Shown here one piece after another: positions 9,547 through 18,270 of a stretch of DNA of 64,000 nucleotides. The notes under the pieces were generated by a model, which worked only from the letters and a program-made list of their open reading frames with translations, did not search any database and was not told where the DNA came from. The position numbers and the translations under genes are program-made. The stretch covers positions 2,294,001 through 2,358,000 of the forward strand of contig NZ_CP018016.1 of the NCBI RefSeq assembly GCF_000280495.2. Reading direction: 5' to 3'. The DNA comes from Kosakonia radicincitans DSM 16656. Lineage in GTDB: Bacteria > Pseudomonadota > Gammaproteobacteria > Enterobacterales > Enterobacteriaceae. How positions within the stretch are numbered: position 1 is the first letter of the stretch; every line of letters begins with the position of its first letter.

Positions 9547-10431
9547 CCGGATGACTCGACCCGCATGGGATTTATGACCCGCAGTAAAGATGGCAATAAA
9601 GATAACGCCAGCTACTTGTTCTTTGAGGATCGTCCAGGCAGCGAATCCGTTGAACTCCATTCTGAAAAAGACATGAAAGTGTCAGTCGAGAATGATAAGA
9701 CGGTGAATGTCGATGGCAACCGCACCACTACGATCCTGAAAGAGCAGAAAGATGATGTCACCGGTGACGGCACGTTCTACTACCGCGCAAAACGCACCAC
9801 CACGGTGGACGATGCAGAAACCACAACGTTCAATAATGGCCAGACAGAAACCATCAAGAATGGCCGCACGCTGGATATCACCAGCGGTGGTGATACCGTA
9901 ACAATAAAAGGTGGACGCACGACCAATATTGAAGGAACTGAGTTGCACCATGTCACCGACAAGCTAACAGAAAAATATGATAGCGGTCAGGAGACAACCA
10001 TTGCTGCGGGGGGAAGGAAAGAGACCATTGATGGTGGTGTGACGATTGACGTAAATAGCGGTAACTGGACACAAAATGTGAATGCGGGAACCATTACAAT
10101 TAGTAGCCCTAATTTAATCAAAATCAGTAGTAAACAACAGATAGTTATGGAAGCTCCTGAGGCTGTTTTCAAACCGAAACTCCATACCCTTTCAGTTACA
10201 GGATTTAGTGAAAGCTTTGTTGGAACTTCGGTATCAGGCACTATTGCATCACTTGCTGCCGTAGGCGTCACAAATTCTATTAATGGATTGTCAAATTCTT
10301 TCAAACTCAAGGAGTTCTCTAAGACTGTATTCAAAAAGGAATCAAATGGTGCCGTGATAAACTTTGAAATAACTAACATAAGCAACAGAACAGTTAATAT
10401 TACTAATAATTCATTATTTATAATTACCTAA
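8176..10431 (+). CDS. vgrG: T6SS spike protein VgrG (copy 1), AT-rich C-terminal tip
   Basis: VgrG is the trimeric puncturing spike at the tip of the Hcp tube and carries effectors. This copy has 751 residues. The gp27-like part (about 1-370) and the gp5-like OB domain (KYGRVKVKFHWDR, SAWAGQGFGGVQIPRVGDEVV) are complete. A DUF2345-like beta-helix rich in Thr, Asp and Gly (DGNRTTTI, TTFNNGQTETI) follows. The last 100 residues or so are AT-rich, Ser/Asn-rich and unrelated to the tip of copy 2, and I see no enzymatic motif in them. This suggests a tip for carrying separate cargo rather than a fused toxin. The first ~1.37 kb is nearly identical to 16900-18270. Three small genes of similar composition follow. 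Confidence 0.95.
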   Translation: MVNRISVRLPVEGLLFWKLSGREALSEPFTLALTVLGTDARIDRSKLLGQPVTVTVPTQTGTRYFNGKVTRVAVSATELSGTRYAVYQLTVEPDVWPMKRDRNLRIFQGQTVPQIVKTLLGEYQVSLEDRLTGSYRVWDYCVQYQESSFDFISRLMELEGIAYHFRHEADRHTLVLTDDASGFKPFPGYETIPYHQTPSGGSTDEEGISQWALEDSVTPGIYSLDDYDFRKPNAWLFQARQNPSSPQPGSIDVYDWPGRFVEHGHGEFYARIRQECWQVEHQQIQGTATAVGVAPGSTFTLYNAPFFSDNGDYLTTAATYFFEENRYASGSDGETEHRTDFTVIPSSVVYRPAAVTAWPRTYGPQTAKVVGPQGESIWTDKYGRVKVKFHWDRLAKGDDTSSCWVRVSSAWAGQGFGGVQIPRVGDEVVIDFINGDPDRPIITGRVYNEASMPPWALPDDSTRMGFMTRSKDGNKDNASYLFFEDRPGSESVELHSEKDMKVSVENDKTVNVDGNRTTTILKEQKDDVTGDGTFYYRAKRTTTVDDAETTTFNNGQTETIKNGRTLDITSGGDTVTIKGGRTTNIEGTELHHVTDKLTEKYDSGQETTIAAGGRKETIDGGVTIDVNSGNWTQNVNAGTITISSPNLIKISSKQQIVMEAPEAVFKPKLHTLSVTGFSESFVGTSVSGTIASLAAVGVTNSINGLSNSFKLKEFSKTVFKKESNGAVINFEITNISNRTVNITNNSLFIIT

Positions 10432-10446
10432 GATTGAGGTTAGTTA

Positions 10447-10824
10447 ATGGCTCTTGAAGATTATTCGAAATACTTTATGTATGGCGGAATTGTTTTGTTA
10501 GTCGCTGCAACTGCATTTTTTTATTATCTGGAGAAACAAGATAAGACTGATGTGGTAGGGATTAAAACTTATTTATCAAAGGATCGCTGGCAAGGGGAAG
10601 TAGTGAGTTCGAAGATAGAATCCTGGCAACAACTGAATGCCAGATATGGTAATGATTATTTTTATGACATTACTTTTTATCTGCCGGGTGATCCAAACAT
10701 AAATACATCGAAAGCACTTGTGGCTCCTGGGCAGATGCACCTAATAAAAAAAGGGCTCAACATACAAGTAAAAGTAGGCAAGAAGGGAAAGATGGCAATT
10801 ATAGGAATAGATTTCAATGACTAA
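10447..10824 (+). CDS. Small single-pass membrane protein behind VgrG1 (DUF3592-like)
   Basis: Function unknown. The protein is 125 residues with one hydrophobic helix near the N-terminus (about 11-27, YGGIVLLVAATAFFYYL), then a soluble domain of predicted beta strands: GEVVSSKIESW, YFYDITFYLPG, IKKGLNIQVKVGKKGKMAIIGI. The layout (membrane helix, strand ending near A/V-x-I, a Y-x-I/L-x-F strand, then K-x-G-x-x-I-x-V) recurs in the next two genes, so the three look like divergent paralogues with a DUF3592-like fold. It starts 15 bases after the vgrG stop with a weak GAGG ribosome site. Its low GC content matches the vgrG tip. It could be an immunity or accessory protein for cargo loaded on VgrG1; this is inference from position only. 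Confidence 0.6.
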   Translation: MALEDYSKYFMYGGIVLLVAATAFFYYLEKQDKTDVVGIKTYLSKDRWQGEVVSSKIESWQQLNARYGNDYFYDITFYLPGDPNINTSKALVAPGQMHLIKKGLNIQVKVGKKGKMAIIGIDFND

Positions 10825-11168
10825 TGCTAAATAAAAGGTGGTTATGCATAGATATTAATCTTAAAATAGACATTGTCTCAATATATAATGCAGATCAATT
10901 AAGAGGCAGGTAACACTAGTTCTCCATATATACCGAGGTGTTAATTACCAAAGTCGCGCCTGATATACTTGCGCAAAATGGCATTTTCAATGTCACGCAT
11001 TTAAGAATTAATAGGGTAGGCATTGTTTTTGATTTTCCTTCTGTGGAATATGTGTTTAAAGAAGAGGAAAGATCCTGAGGTGATGTTTATGGCACGAGAT
11101 TATCATTCGAAACCTTCGTAACTTACCTGCGGTGTTAACGATTCCCCCATGAAGACGAGAGATAATAT
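10825..11168 (+). other. Gene-poor spacer with a short remnant reading frame
   Basis: This 344-base AT-rich stretch has no convincing intact gene. One frame is open from 10920 to 11078 and could encode about 47 residues from a GTG at 10938 (VLITKVAPDILAQNGIFNV and on, ending FKEEERS). It lacks a ribosome-binding site and looks like the tail of a larger lost gene. A 21-base near-repeat (see 10897-10917) lies inside. Together these suggest that cargo genes once between VgrG1 and the small membrane proteins have been partly deleted. Confidence 0.4.
10897..10917 (+). repeat. Short direct repeat, copy 1 (partner 12067-12087)
   Basis: The 21 bases here begin AATTAAGAG and end AACACT. They recur at 12067-12087 with two mismatches (G/A and T/C). 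The two copies bracket the last two small membrane-protein genes. This may mark duplication of an intergenic segment together with the genes. Confidence 0.5.
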
Positions 11169-11479
11169 ATGCTTGAGTTAATTATTGCCCTCCTGGTTTT
11201 TTTCCCCTTTTCATTGCATATGCTTTTTATGTGGCGAAACAGAGAGATAAACTGTTACAAGAAGGGGGTCCTGTAATGGCAAAAATTGTTAATATCAGGC
11301 CAATAAATACAGACGAATCTGGAAATACAACGGTTGTTTACGTATTGGATATAGAAGGGCATCTCTTGAAAGGCTGTGAAAAAATTGACACTTTTTACGT
11401 ACCTCAACTTCAACCGGGGAAAAATATTAAAATAATATACAAAGATGATAAGAATTATATGTTCGTTTTTGATAAGTGA
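11169..11479 (+). pseudogene. Frameshifted DUF3592-like membrane protein (T7 run)
   Basis: An ATG at 11169 behind a GAGAG ribosome site opens a hydrophobic helix (MLELIIALLVFF) that soon runs into a stop. The remainder of a sensible protein (FYVAKQRDKLLQEGGPVMA and on, to MFVFDK) continues in another frame to 11479. Adding one T to the T7 run at 11197-11203 joins both halves into a single protein of about 103 residues: membrane helix, then VMAKIVNI, VVYVLDIEG and GKNIKIIYK strands. It matches the layout of its neighbours at 10447 and 11557. Without the shift, only an 82-residue piece from GTG 11231, lacking the membrane helix, could be made. Either a real frameshift, a slippage-prone switch, or a homopolymer sequencing error. 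Confidence 0.65.
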
Positions 11480-11556
11480 TGTTAGTGGATGTAAGTGAGT
11501 TATTTCTACTTACTATCCAGGTTAACCAGAACTCTGGAAGACAATAAAATGTTTGA

Positions 11557-11955
11557 ATGAGTATCGAAATGGATGCTGTTTTTATCATATTAATGGTCGT
11601 TATTACCCTTGTCTTTGGTGTCTTTCCCATTGGGAGATTTCTTTACACCACGCTTTATCCTTATCTCAAAGACGGTTTTTCGCAGGATGCCGTATTAAAA
11701 AATGGGATTGCTGTTAACGCTGATATTATTTATACCGAGCAAACAAGCAGTTGGGACGGTAATAAACCGGTGTATAAATTAACACTCAGATTTAAGACGG
11801 CAGAACACCAGGTGGTTGAAGCGACAACAATGAAGGCCTTGACCTTTAAAGAAATTGAGCAGTTTAAAGAAGGCAATGGCACAACAATAAAATATGACCC
11901 GAAGGATCCGAAGAAAATCGCTATTTACGACAAGCCGCTAGTACTTGGTCAATAA
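11557..11955 (+). CDS. Small single-pass membrane protein, third paralogue (DUF3592-like)
   Basis: Function unknown. It has 132 residues. A strong hydrophobic helix spans about 8-31 (VFIILMVVITLVFGVFPIG). It is followed by FLYTTLYPYLKDGFSQDAV, then the paralogue pattern NGIAVNADIIYTEQT, YKLTLRFKTAE and GNGTTIKYDPKDPKKIAIY. The final strand pair with PKDPxKI is typical of DUF3592-like proteins. ATG 11557 is the first start; ATG 11569 is an alternative. It is the best preserved of the three tandem genes behind VgrG1. The job is unknown; an immunity or envelope-accessory role for VgrG1 cargo is possible but not shown. Confidence 0.62.
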   Translation: MSIEMDAVFIILMVVITLVFGVFPIGRFLYTTLYPYLKDGFSQDAVLKNGIAVNADIIYTEQTSSWDGNKPVYKLTLRFKTAEHQVVEATTMKALTFKEIEQFKEGNGTTIKYDPKDPKKIAIYDKPLVLGQ

Positions 11956-12066
11956 ACGAAGATGCCAGTATGGATTGAGAGCCGGTTAATAGTGACTCAA
12001 TTCACTCTGGCATTTTTACTGTATAGCACCGCCAGCAGTTTGCATGAGCCGCCGCCGACGCACATT

Positions 12067-12087
12067 AATTAAGAGACAGGCAACACT
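12067..12087 (+). repeat. Short direct repeat, copy 2 (partner 10897-10917)
   Basis: Second copy of the 21-base element AATTAAGAG...AACACT, differing at two positions from the copy 1.17 kb upstream. It lies in the 223-base spacer between the small membrane-protein genes and the DUF2169 gene. No other element is evident in that spacer. Confidence 0.5.
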
Positions 12088-12178
12088 GCAAGCCCCCATT
12101 CAGACACAATCTTCCAGACGTACTAAATAAAAAAATTTACCACTCCAACACCATACTTAATCTTCCAAAGGATGTTTT

Positions 12179-14719
12179 ATGAAGATTATTAAACCGCTAC
12201 GACTGAGCGTATTAAATCGGCCATTTCGTTTGCAGGGACAAAATCACCTGGGTGTTTCTGTTATGGCGCTCGCCGATATGAGTGCCTCGCCGCAAGTGCG
12301 GCCCGAAGTTGAACTGTGGCAACTGGCCGCCAGCGAGTTACAAACCAGCGGCGGAGTAGTGGATATGGCCATTCCGAAAGCACGTGCGGAATTCCTCGCC
12401 ACGGGATACGCCTACACGCAGCATCATCAGGACAAAACGACCTGCGCGGTACGCATCGAAGTCGATAAACTGGTTAAAACACTGGCTGTTACCGGCGATC
12501 GCTACTGGGCGGGTTCGCGGCCGACAGAGCCACAGCCGTTTGAACAGATGCGCCTCGACTGGAGCCGGGCTTTTGGCGGCGCAGGGTATGACGAAAATCC
12601 GCACGGCGTTGGGGCCGTGACGGAGACGCACAACGGCACGCAGTATCGCCGCCTGCCCAACATTGAAGCGTTGCATCAGCGCATGGTTTCACCCCGTGAA
12701 AAGCCTGAACCAGCAAGCTTTGGCCCGCTGGATTTGCTGTGGCCGCGCCGTTTTCGCCGGATGGGTAAAAACTATGATGCTCGCTGGCTGCAGCATGATT
12801 TCCCCGGTTTTGCTCCCGATATCGACTGGCGCGTATTTAACGCCGCCAGCCCCGATCAGTGGTGGGAAGATCGCGATTCGCTGCCGCCGCAGGCCACCTG
12901 GCGCATCTGGAATATGCATCCGCAAAAACCTGTGCAGGAAGGCACATTACCGCCCTGGCAGGCGCGCTGCTTTATCCAGCGTCAGCGGGGTGATGAGATC
13001 CTGTTTGAAGAGATTGCCCTGCGCGCTACCACCGTATGGTTTTTCCCGCATCTGGAGCAGATGGTGCTCATCTGGCAGGGCAATCAGCGAATAAATGAAG
13101 ACGATGCCGCTGACGTGCTGCATCTGATGCCCGCGCTGGAGAAAAACGGCGCAACACGCTCTGTTAACCACTACCGCAAAGTGCTCAATCAGCGCCTCGA
13201 CAAAGAAAAAGGTGCGCTGTTTGCCTTTCGCGAGAAAGATCTGCTGCCAGAAGAGGTCATCTGTGCCTGGATCGATAACGACGTGCAGGAAAATCACAGC
13301 CCGATGCGTGAAAACCAGAATGCTCGTGCGCTGCAGTTGCGCGAGCAGCACCGTGCGAGGATGGAAGCGCAGGGCAGTGATGTCAGTGACATCCTGAAAG
13401 AGAGTGACGAGCCTGCGCTGCCAAAGCTTGATGAACTGCCTGAGTTTATTGAAGAGATGGAGCGAAAAGCTGCCAACATGCAGCAGCAGGCCGAAGCGCG
13501 TAAAGCTGAGATGGAAGCACGCTACGCGGATGCCGCAGGCGGCAATAACGCCGTTCGCGGGCCGGAATCAATGCACCGAATGCAGGAGTTGCTGGCGCGT
13601 AACGCCTCCCAACTGAGTGAGAAGAAGCTGGCCGAAAGCCGGGAAGCGCTGCACCAGATGTATCTGATGTCCGCAGCCCAGCAACCGCCAGCCATCAAAC
13701 TGACGGGCGACATTGCGATGATTATCCGCCAGCGTGCGGAACGCACCATGGCGCAGGGTGGCGATTTCAGCGGACTCGATCTGACCGGGGCGGATTTTTC
13801 CGGAATGGATCTCCGTGGCGCAAACTTTCATAAGGCGTTGCTCGAGTGCGCCAATCTCAGCGGTTGCCAGCTTGAGGGCGCGAACCTGACTCAGGCGATG
13901 CTGGCGCGTGCTGATTTGCAAAACGCATCGCTGCGCGGATGCCAACTGGATCATGCCTGCCTCGCGCTGGCGCAGTGCAAGCAGACGGATTTTCACGGGG
14001 CGCAATTTACGGAGACGGAAATGAGCGGCGCCCTGTTCGAGGCCTGTGATTTCAGCCATGCCCGCATCAGCAATGTGCTGCTGCGAGAGACGGGATTCAG
14101 CCAGTGCCTGTTTCAGCATGCAATGCTGGATAACTGTGTCTTTATGGAACTGGTGCTGCCGCAACCTGACTTTAGCCACGCGGCGATGACAAAAACCAGC
14201 TTTATCAAATGCGAACTTCTCAGCGCGACATTCGCTCATGCCCAGCTTGATAGCTGCTCCTGGGTGGAGAGCCAGCTTGAACACGCTCACTTTGCCCATG
14301 CCTCGCTGATTACCTGCGCCGTCGCATCGGGCGGCTCGCTGGCGGGGGCGGATTTCAGTGGCGCGCATCTGAAACAGAGTAACTTCCGTCAGGCGCTACT
14401 GACGCGGGCGCATTTTCGGCGGGCAACGCTGGATAACAGCGATTTCAGCGAAGCACAGTGTGAAAATGCCGACTTCAGCGGTGCGACGCTCACTGGCAGC
14501 CTGTTTATGCGCACCGATTTTCGCCAGGCGCGCTTTAACGAGGCCAATCTGATGGGGGCCATGCTGCAAAAGAGCCGCCTTGAAGGTGCCGATCTCAGCT
14601 ATGCGAATCTGTTTCGTGCTGATTTATCGCAATCCATTACCAGTAAAGCAACACACTTTCACGGCGCTTATACCAAACGGGTAAAAACGCTGCCGAAGCG
14701 TGATGGAGAGGTGATATGA
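12179..14719 (+). CDS. T6SS accessory protein: DUF2169 domain fused to pentapeptide repeats
   Basis: The protein has 846 residues. The N-terminal third (about 1-330) is a DUF2169 domain, with KIIKPLRLSVLNRPF, the DWSRAFGG block near residue 125 and PDIDWRVFNAASPDQWW. A charged, probably coiled linker rich in Glu, Arg and Gln follows (about 380-500). From about residue 526 to 820 there are tandem pentapeptide repeats of the A(D/N)LXX type (GLDLTGADFSGMDLRGANF), which form a right-handed beta helix. DUF2169 proteins are repeatedly found beside VgrG, DUF3540 and DUF4150 genes and are thought to help load effectors on the spike. Its stop overlaps the next start as ATGA, so the four genes to 16805 form one unit. 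Confidence 0.88.
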   Translation: MKIIKPLRLSVLNRPFRLQGQNHLGVSVMALADMSASPQVRPEVELWQLAASELQTSGGVVDMAIPKARAEFLATGYAYTQHHQDKTTCAVRIEVDKLVKTLAVTGDRYWAGSRPTEPQPFEQMRLDWSRAFGGAGYDENPHGVGAVTETHNGTQYRRLPNIEALHQRMVSPREKPEPASFGPLDLLWPRRFRRMGKNYDARWLQHDFPGFAPDIDWRVFNAASPDQWWEDRDSLPPQATWRIWNMHPQKPVQEGTLPPWQARCFIQRQRGDEILFEEIALRATTVWFFPHLEQMVLIWQGNQRINEDDAADVLHLMPALEKNGATRSVNHYRKVLNQRLDKEKGALFAFREKDLLPEEVICAWIDNDVQENHSPMRENQNARALQLREQHRARMEAQGSDVSDILKESDEPALPKLDELPEFIEEMERKAANMQQQAEARKAEMEARYADAAGGNNAVRGPESMHRMQELLARNASQLSEKKLAESREALHQMYLMSAAQQPPAIKLTGDIAMIIRQRAERTMAQGGDFSGLDLTGADFSGMDLRGANFHKALLECANLSGCQLEGANLTQAMLARADLQNASLRGCQLDHACLALAQCKQTDFHGAQFTETEMSGALFEACDFSHARISNVLLRETGFSQCLFQHAMLDNCVFMELVLPQPDFSHAAMTKTSFIKCELLSATFAHAQLDSCSWVESQLEHAHFAHASLITCAVASGGSLAGADFSGAHLKQSNFRQALLTRAHFRRATLDNSDFSEAQCENADFSGATLTGSLFMRTDFRQARFNEANLMGAMLQKSRLEGADLSYANLFRADLSQSITSKATHFHGAYTKRVKTLPKRDGEVI

Positions 14720-15801
14720 GCACATTAACTGCGGCGCAATTACAGCAGAAAGTGAAGGGCGGCGAAGCCATTATCGAACTTAGCCTCAATGGTATAGACC
14801 TGCGGGGATGCGATCTCTCTGGCGGTATCTTTCAGGAGGTTTCGCTACAGGGTGCGAATCTGCAAGGCGCGAACCTGAAGGAGAGCATCTTTACCGAATG
14901 TGAATTTCGCGGTGCGAACATAGCCGGGGCAAAACTGGATGAAACCATCTTTAACCAGTGTGCAATGCCGGGTATTAACGCCAGCGGTACGACCTTAACG
15001 CACTGTGTGTTTAATGAGTGCAATCTTGTTAACAGCGATTTTTCCAGCTCGACCAGTGACGCCAGTCAATTTATGCGCTGTTCCCTGATCAACAGCCTGC
15101 TCACCGGCTCGGCGCTGGAACGCTCCACTTTTTATGAAAGCCCGCTTGATGGCGCAGCTCTGGCCAATTGCCGCAATCTGATGACGACCTGGTTTTCTAT
15201 CGATCTGCGTGAGACAGATATGCAGGGGAGCCAGTTTGAGCGGTCGGTCTTTTTTAACTGCGACCAGCGCGGGAAACGCTATGTGCAGCAGCAGTTTATC
15301 GGCTGCCAGTTTACCGATAACCAACTGGATGGCGTGGATTTTACCGGCGCGCAGCTTACGCAATGTAACTTTAAAGGCGCATCGCTAAAGCAGGCGCAAC
15401 TGTGCAGTGTCAACGCGACTCAGGCGCTGTTTATGGAAGCTGACCTGAGCGGTGCGAACGCCCAAAGCAGCGTGTTTGATCAGGCTATTTTTGTCGGTGC
15501 GACACTCAATCAGGCAAGTTTTAAACAGAGCCGCTTTTTCCAGAGCATCCTGCAACAGATTGCAGCACGGCGAACGGAATTTACCTTGTGCGATTTTACC
15601 TACGCTGATTTTTCTTTTGCCGATGTGCGTGAAGCCGATTTTCGCGGCGCCGCGTTCTCCCGCACGCGCTTCCATCGCTCCCGGCAGGACAATGCGCGCT
15701 TTGCCGATCGCAAAGGCATCCTCGAATACGACGAAGAGTTACTGGCGGCGGAAGCCTGGAGCGCCGAACGCCACAGCAAAATCTACGGAGATCTCCTATG
15801 A
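14716..15801 (+). CDS. Pentapeptide-repeat protein of the T6SS cargo cluster
   Basis: The 361-residue protein is pentapeptide repeats almost throughout (from about residue 20 to 325: GIDLRGCDLSGGIFQEVSLQ, GANLQGANLKESIF and so on), predicting a long quadrilateral beta helix. It has no signal peptide and no catalytic motif. It resembles the C-terminal half of the preceding DUF2169 fusion. The start overlaps the upstream stop and its own stop overlaps the DUF3540 start, so it is probably made in step with both. The role is likely structural, as an adaptor stacked near the VgrG tip; this follows from context, not from a visible active site. Confidence 0.85.
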   Translation: MSTLTAAQLQQKVKGGEAIIELSLNGIDLRGCDLSGGIFQEVSLQGANLQGANLKESIFTECEFRGANIAGAKLDETIFNQCAMPGINASGTTLTHCVFNECNLVNSDFSSSTSDASQFMRCSLINSLLTGSALERSTFYESPLDGAALANCRNLMTTWFSIDLRETDMQGSQFERSVFFNCDQRGKRYVQQQFIGCQFTDNQLDGVDFTGAQLTQCNFKGASLKQAQLCSVNATQALFMEADLSGANAQSSVFDQAIFVGATLNQASFKQSRFFQSILQQIAARRTEFTLCDFTYADFSFADVREADFRGAAFSRTRFHRSRQDNARFADRKGILEYDEELLAAEAWSAERHSKIYGDLL

Positions 15802-16403
15802 ACAATATCAACCATCAACTGCTTACGGCGGCGATCCCGGCCGGGCAATTCGCAGCGCTTGTGACCCACTGCTTCGATGACGGCAGCCTGATGGTCGAAA
15901 GTGAAGGGCGCGGCTGGCACTGCCGTCGGGCAGTTAGCTGCGTCATTGCGCCGCAGGCGGGCGATACCGTACTGATTAGCGCGGTCGAAAACCAGATGTG
16001 GTTGCTTGCTGTACTGGAGCGGCTCAACCCGAATAGTGCTGAACTTAGCGTGCCGGGCGATTTGCATATCACAAGCCAGGGCGCGTTAAGTCTGAGCAGC
16101 GAAGCCTTGAATATCAATGCGCTACAAAGCGATTGCCATATCAGCGAGATGAACTACAGCGGCGAAAAAATCTCGGCCTGGGTATCGCTGTCGCGCATTG
16201 TGGGGAAACGCGCGGAGTCGGTCTGGCAGACCGTCACGCAGCTCAGCCAGCAGCTTTTTCGCCACACGCGCCAGACCGAGCATGTCCGCGCCGGGCAACT
16301 CGATATGAAAGCGGAAGATTATCTGCGCCTGCATGCGCAAAATACCGTGATCACCTCGAAAGCGATCACCAAAGTCGATTCTGAACAGATCCATATGGGG
16401 TAA
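15798..16403 (+). CDS. DUF3540 protein of the T6SS cargo cluster
   Basis: A 201-residue protein of the DUF3540 family, found almost only beside DUF2169 and DUF4150 genes in T6SS loci. The N-terminal half looks like a small OB/beta domain (FAALVTHCFDDGSLMVESEG, APQAGDTVLISAVENQMWLL). The middle is a short beta-helical run (LHITSQGALSLSSEALNINA) like the VgrG needle region. A helical segment (VWQTVTQLSQQLFRHTRQTE) and a final beta stretch ending EQIHMG complete it. This suggests a VgrG-needle-like extender or adaptor. The ATGA overlap with the previous gene and a strong ribosome site (AAGGAGG) before the next gene tie it to the operon. Confidence 0.8.
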   Translation: MNNINHQLLTAAIPAGQFAALVTHCFDDGSLMVESEGRGWHCRRAVSCVIAPQAGDTVLISAVENQMWLLAVLERLNPNSAELSVPGDLHITSQGALSLSSEALNINALQSDCHISEMNYSGEKISAWVSLSRIVGKRAESVWQTVTQLSQQLFRHTRQTEHVRAGQLDMKAEDYLRLHAQNTVITSKAITKVDSEQIHMG

Positions 16404-16412
16404 GGAGGGAAT

Positions 16413-16805
16413 ATGTTTGCCAATTGCCAGTTGATGGGGGTCGATCTTGCGTTCCCGGATGTTTGCCTGACCCCGATGCCTGCGCCCACACCGATTCCTT
16501 ATCCGGATATTGCGCTGGGGCCGACCGCTATTCCGAACGCCCTTAACATTCTGTTTATGGGAATGCCCGCGCACAATATGGCGACGGTAACGCCGCTGAC
16601 GAATGGCGATAATCCCGGTGTGGCAACCGGCGTTGCGTCCGGCACGGTAATGGGGCCATCGCGCCATCTGACCGGCGCATTCACCGTGCTGCTTAAAGGC
16701 ACGCCAGCGACACGCTTAACCAGCGTGAGTCTGCAAAACTCGACCAATGCCATTGGTATGCGCATTGTTCCCAGCCAGTTCAAAGTGCTGATGTTGGCTC
16801 CGTAA
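16413..16805 (+). CDS. DUF4150 PAAR-like spike-tip protein
   Basis: DUF4150 proteins are PAAR-like and are expected to sharpen the VgrG tip. This one has 130 residues and shows the family pattern: FANCQLMGVDLAFPDVCLTP, PIPYPDIALG, then ILFMGMPAHNMATVTPLTNGD and NPGVATGVASGTVMGPSRHL. Cys and His residues typical of PAAR metal sites are few, as is usual for DUF4150. A near-ideal ribosome site (AAGGAGGG) ends 3 bases before the ATG. It closes the DUF2169-pentapeptide-DUF3540-DUF4150 unit and lies 94 bases before vgrG copy 2, so it probably caps VgrG2. No toxin domain is fused. Confidence 0.85.
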   Translation: MFANCQLMGVDLAFPDVCLTPMPAPTPIPYPDIALGPTAIPNALNILFMGMPAHNMATVTPLTNGDNPGVATGVASGTVMGPSRHLTGAFTVLLKGTPATRLTSVSLQNSTNAIGMRIVPSQFKVLMLAP

Positions 16806-16899
16806 CGCACATCGCACGACACGCACTATTTCCAACTTAAAAAACGAACGCACAGCAAGTGCGATTTAAGGTATCAGCCTTTTTACGGACTCATTGTTT

Positions 16900-18270
16900 A
16901 TGGTGAACAGAATATCGGTCAGGCTGCCCGTGGAGGGGCTGCTTTTCTGGAAACTCTCCGGGCGCGAGGCGCTGTCGGAGCCGTTTACGCTGGCGCTGAC
17001 GGTCCTGGGGACGGATGCGCGTATCGACCGCAGCAAATTGCTGGGCCAGCCGGTGACGGTGACGGTCCCGACGCAGACAGGCACGCGTTACTTCAACGGG
17101 AAAGTGACCCGCGTGGCGGTGAGCGCGACGGAGCTGTCGGGCACGCGCTATGCGGTGTACCAGCTTACCGTCGAGCCGGATGTGTGGCCGATGAAACGCG
17201 ACCGCAACCTGCGCATCTTCCAGGGGCAGACGGTGCCGCAGATTGTGAAAACGCTGCTCGGTGAATACCAGGTCAGTCTGGAAGACCGGCTGACCGGCAG
17301 TTACCGCGTCTGGGATTACTGCGTGCAGTACCAGGAGAGCAGCTTCGACTTCATCAGCCGGCTGATGGAGCTGGAGGGGATTGCCTACCACTTCAGGCAT
17401 GAGGCCGACAGCCACACGCTGGTGCTGACCGACGACGCCTCCGGATTTAACCCTTTCCCTGGCTACGAAACCATTCCGTATCACCAGACGCCCTCCGGCG
17501 GCAGTACGGATGAAGAGGGCATCAGCCAGTGGGCGCTGGAAGACAGCGTCACGCCGGGTATCTACAGCCTCGACGACTATGATTTCCGCAAGCCGAATGC
17601 GTGGCTGTTCCAGGCGCGGCAGAACCCTTCATCGCCGCAGCCGGGGAGCATTGACGTGTATGACTGGCCGGGGCGTTTTGTCGAGCACGGCCACGGCGAG
17701 TTTTACGCGCGTATCCGCCAGGAGCGCTGGCAGGTGGAGCACCAGCAGATACAGGGCACGGCCACGGCAGTGGGCGTGGCACCGGGCAGCACCTTCACGC
17801 TGTATAACGCGCCGTTTTTCAGCGATAACGGCGACTACCTGACCACCGCCGCGACCTACTTTTTTGAAGAGAACCGCTACGCCAGCGGCAGCGACGGGGA
17901 AACGGAGCACCGCACCGACTTTACGGTCATTCCGTCGTCGGTGGTGTACCGCCCGGCGGCGGTGACGGCGTGGCCGCGCACCTACGGCCCGCAGACGGCG
18001 AAAGTGGTCGGCCCGCAGGGGGAGAGCATCTGGACGGACAAATATGGCCGGGTGAAGGTGAAATTCCACTGGGACCGTCTGGCAAAAGGGGATGACACCA
18101 GCTCCTGCTGGGTGCGCGTCTCCAGCGCCTGGGCGGGCCAGGGTTTTGGCGGGGTACAAATCCCGCGCGTCGGCGACGAAGTGGTGATCGACTTCATCAA
18201 CGGCGATCCGGACAGGCCAATCATCACCGGTCGCGTCTACAACGAAGCCAGCATGCCGCCGTGGGCGTTG
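16900..18270 (+). repeat. Long direct repeat shared by the two vgrG genes (copy B)
   Basis: Second copy of the ~1.37 kb segment described at 8176-9546. Divergence begins directly after the codons for MPPWALP, where this gene continues with AAATQMGFLSRSKDGS. Most differences from copy A are single silent changes, so recent duplication or ongoing gene conversion is likely. Confidence 0.93.

Noticed and set aside
10897..12087. Insertion sequence bracketed by the 21-base repeats
   Set aside because: No transposase or terminal inverted repeats are present between the two copies.
13568..14368. Long minus-strand frame opposite the pentapeptide repeats
   Set aside because: It is a mirror of the repetitive coding sequence, with no start signal of its own.
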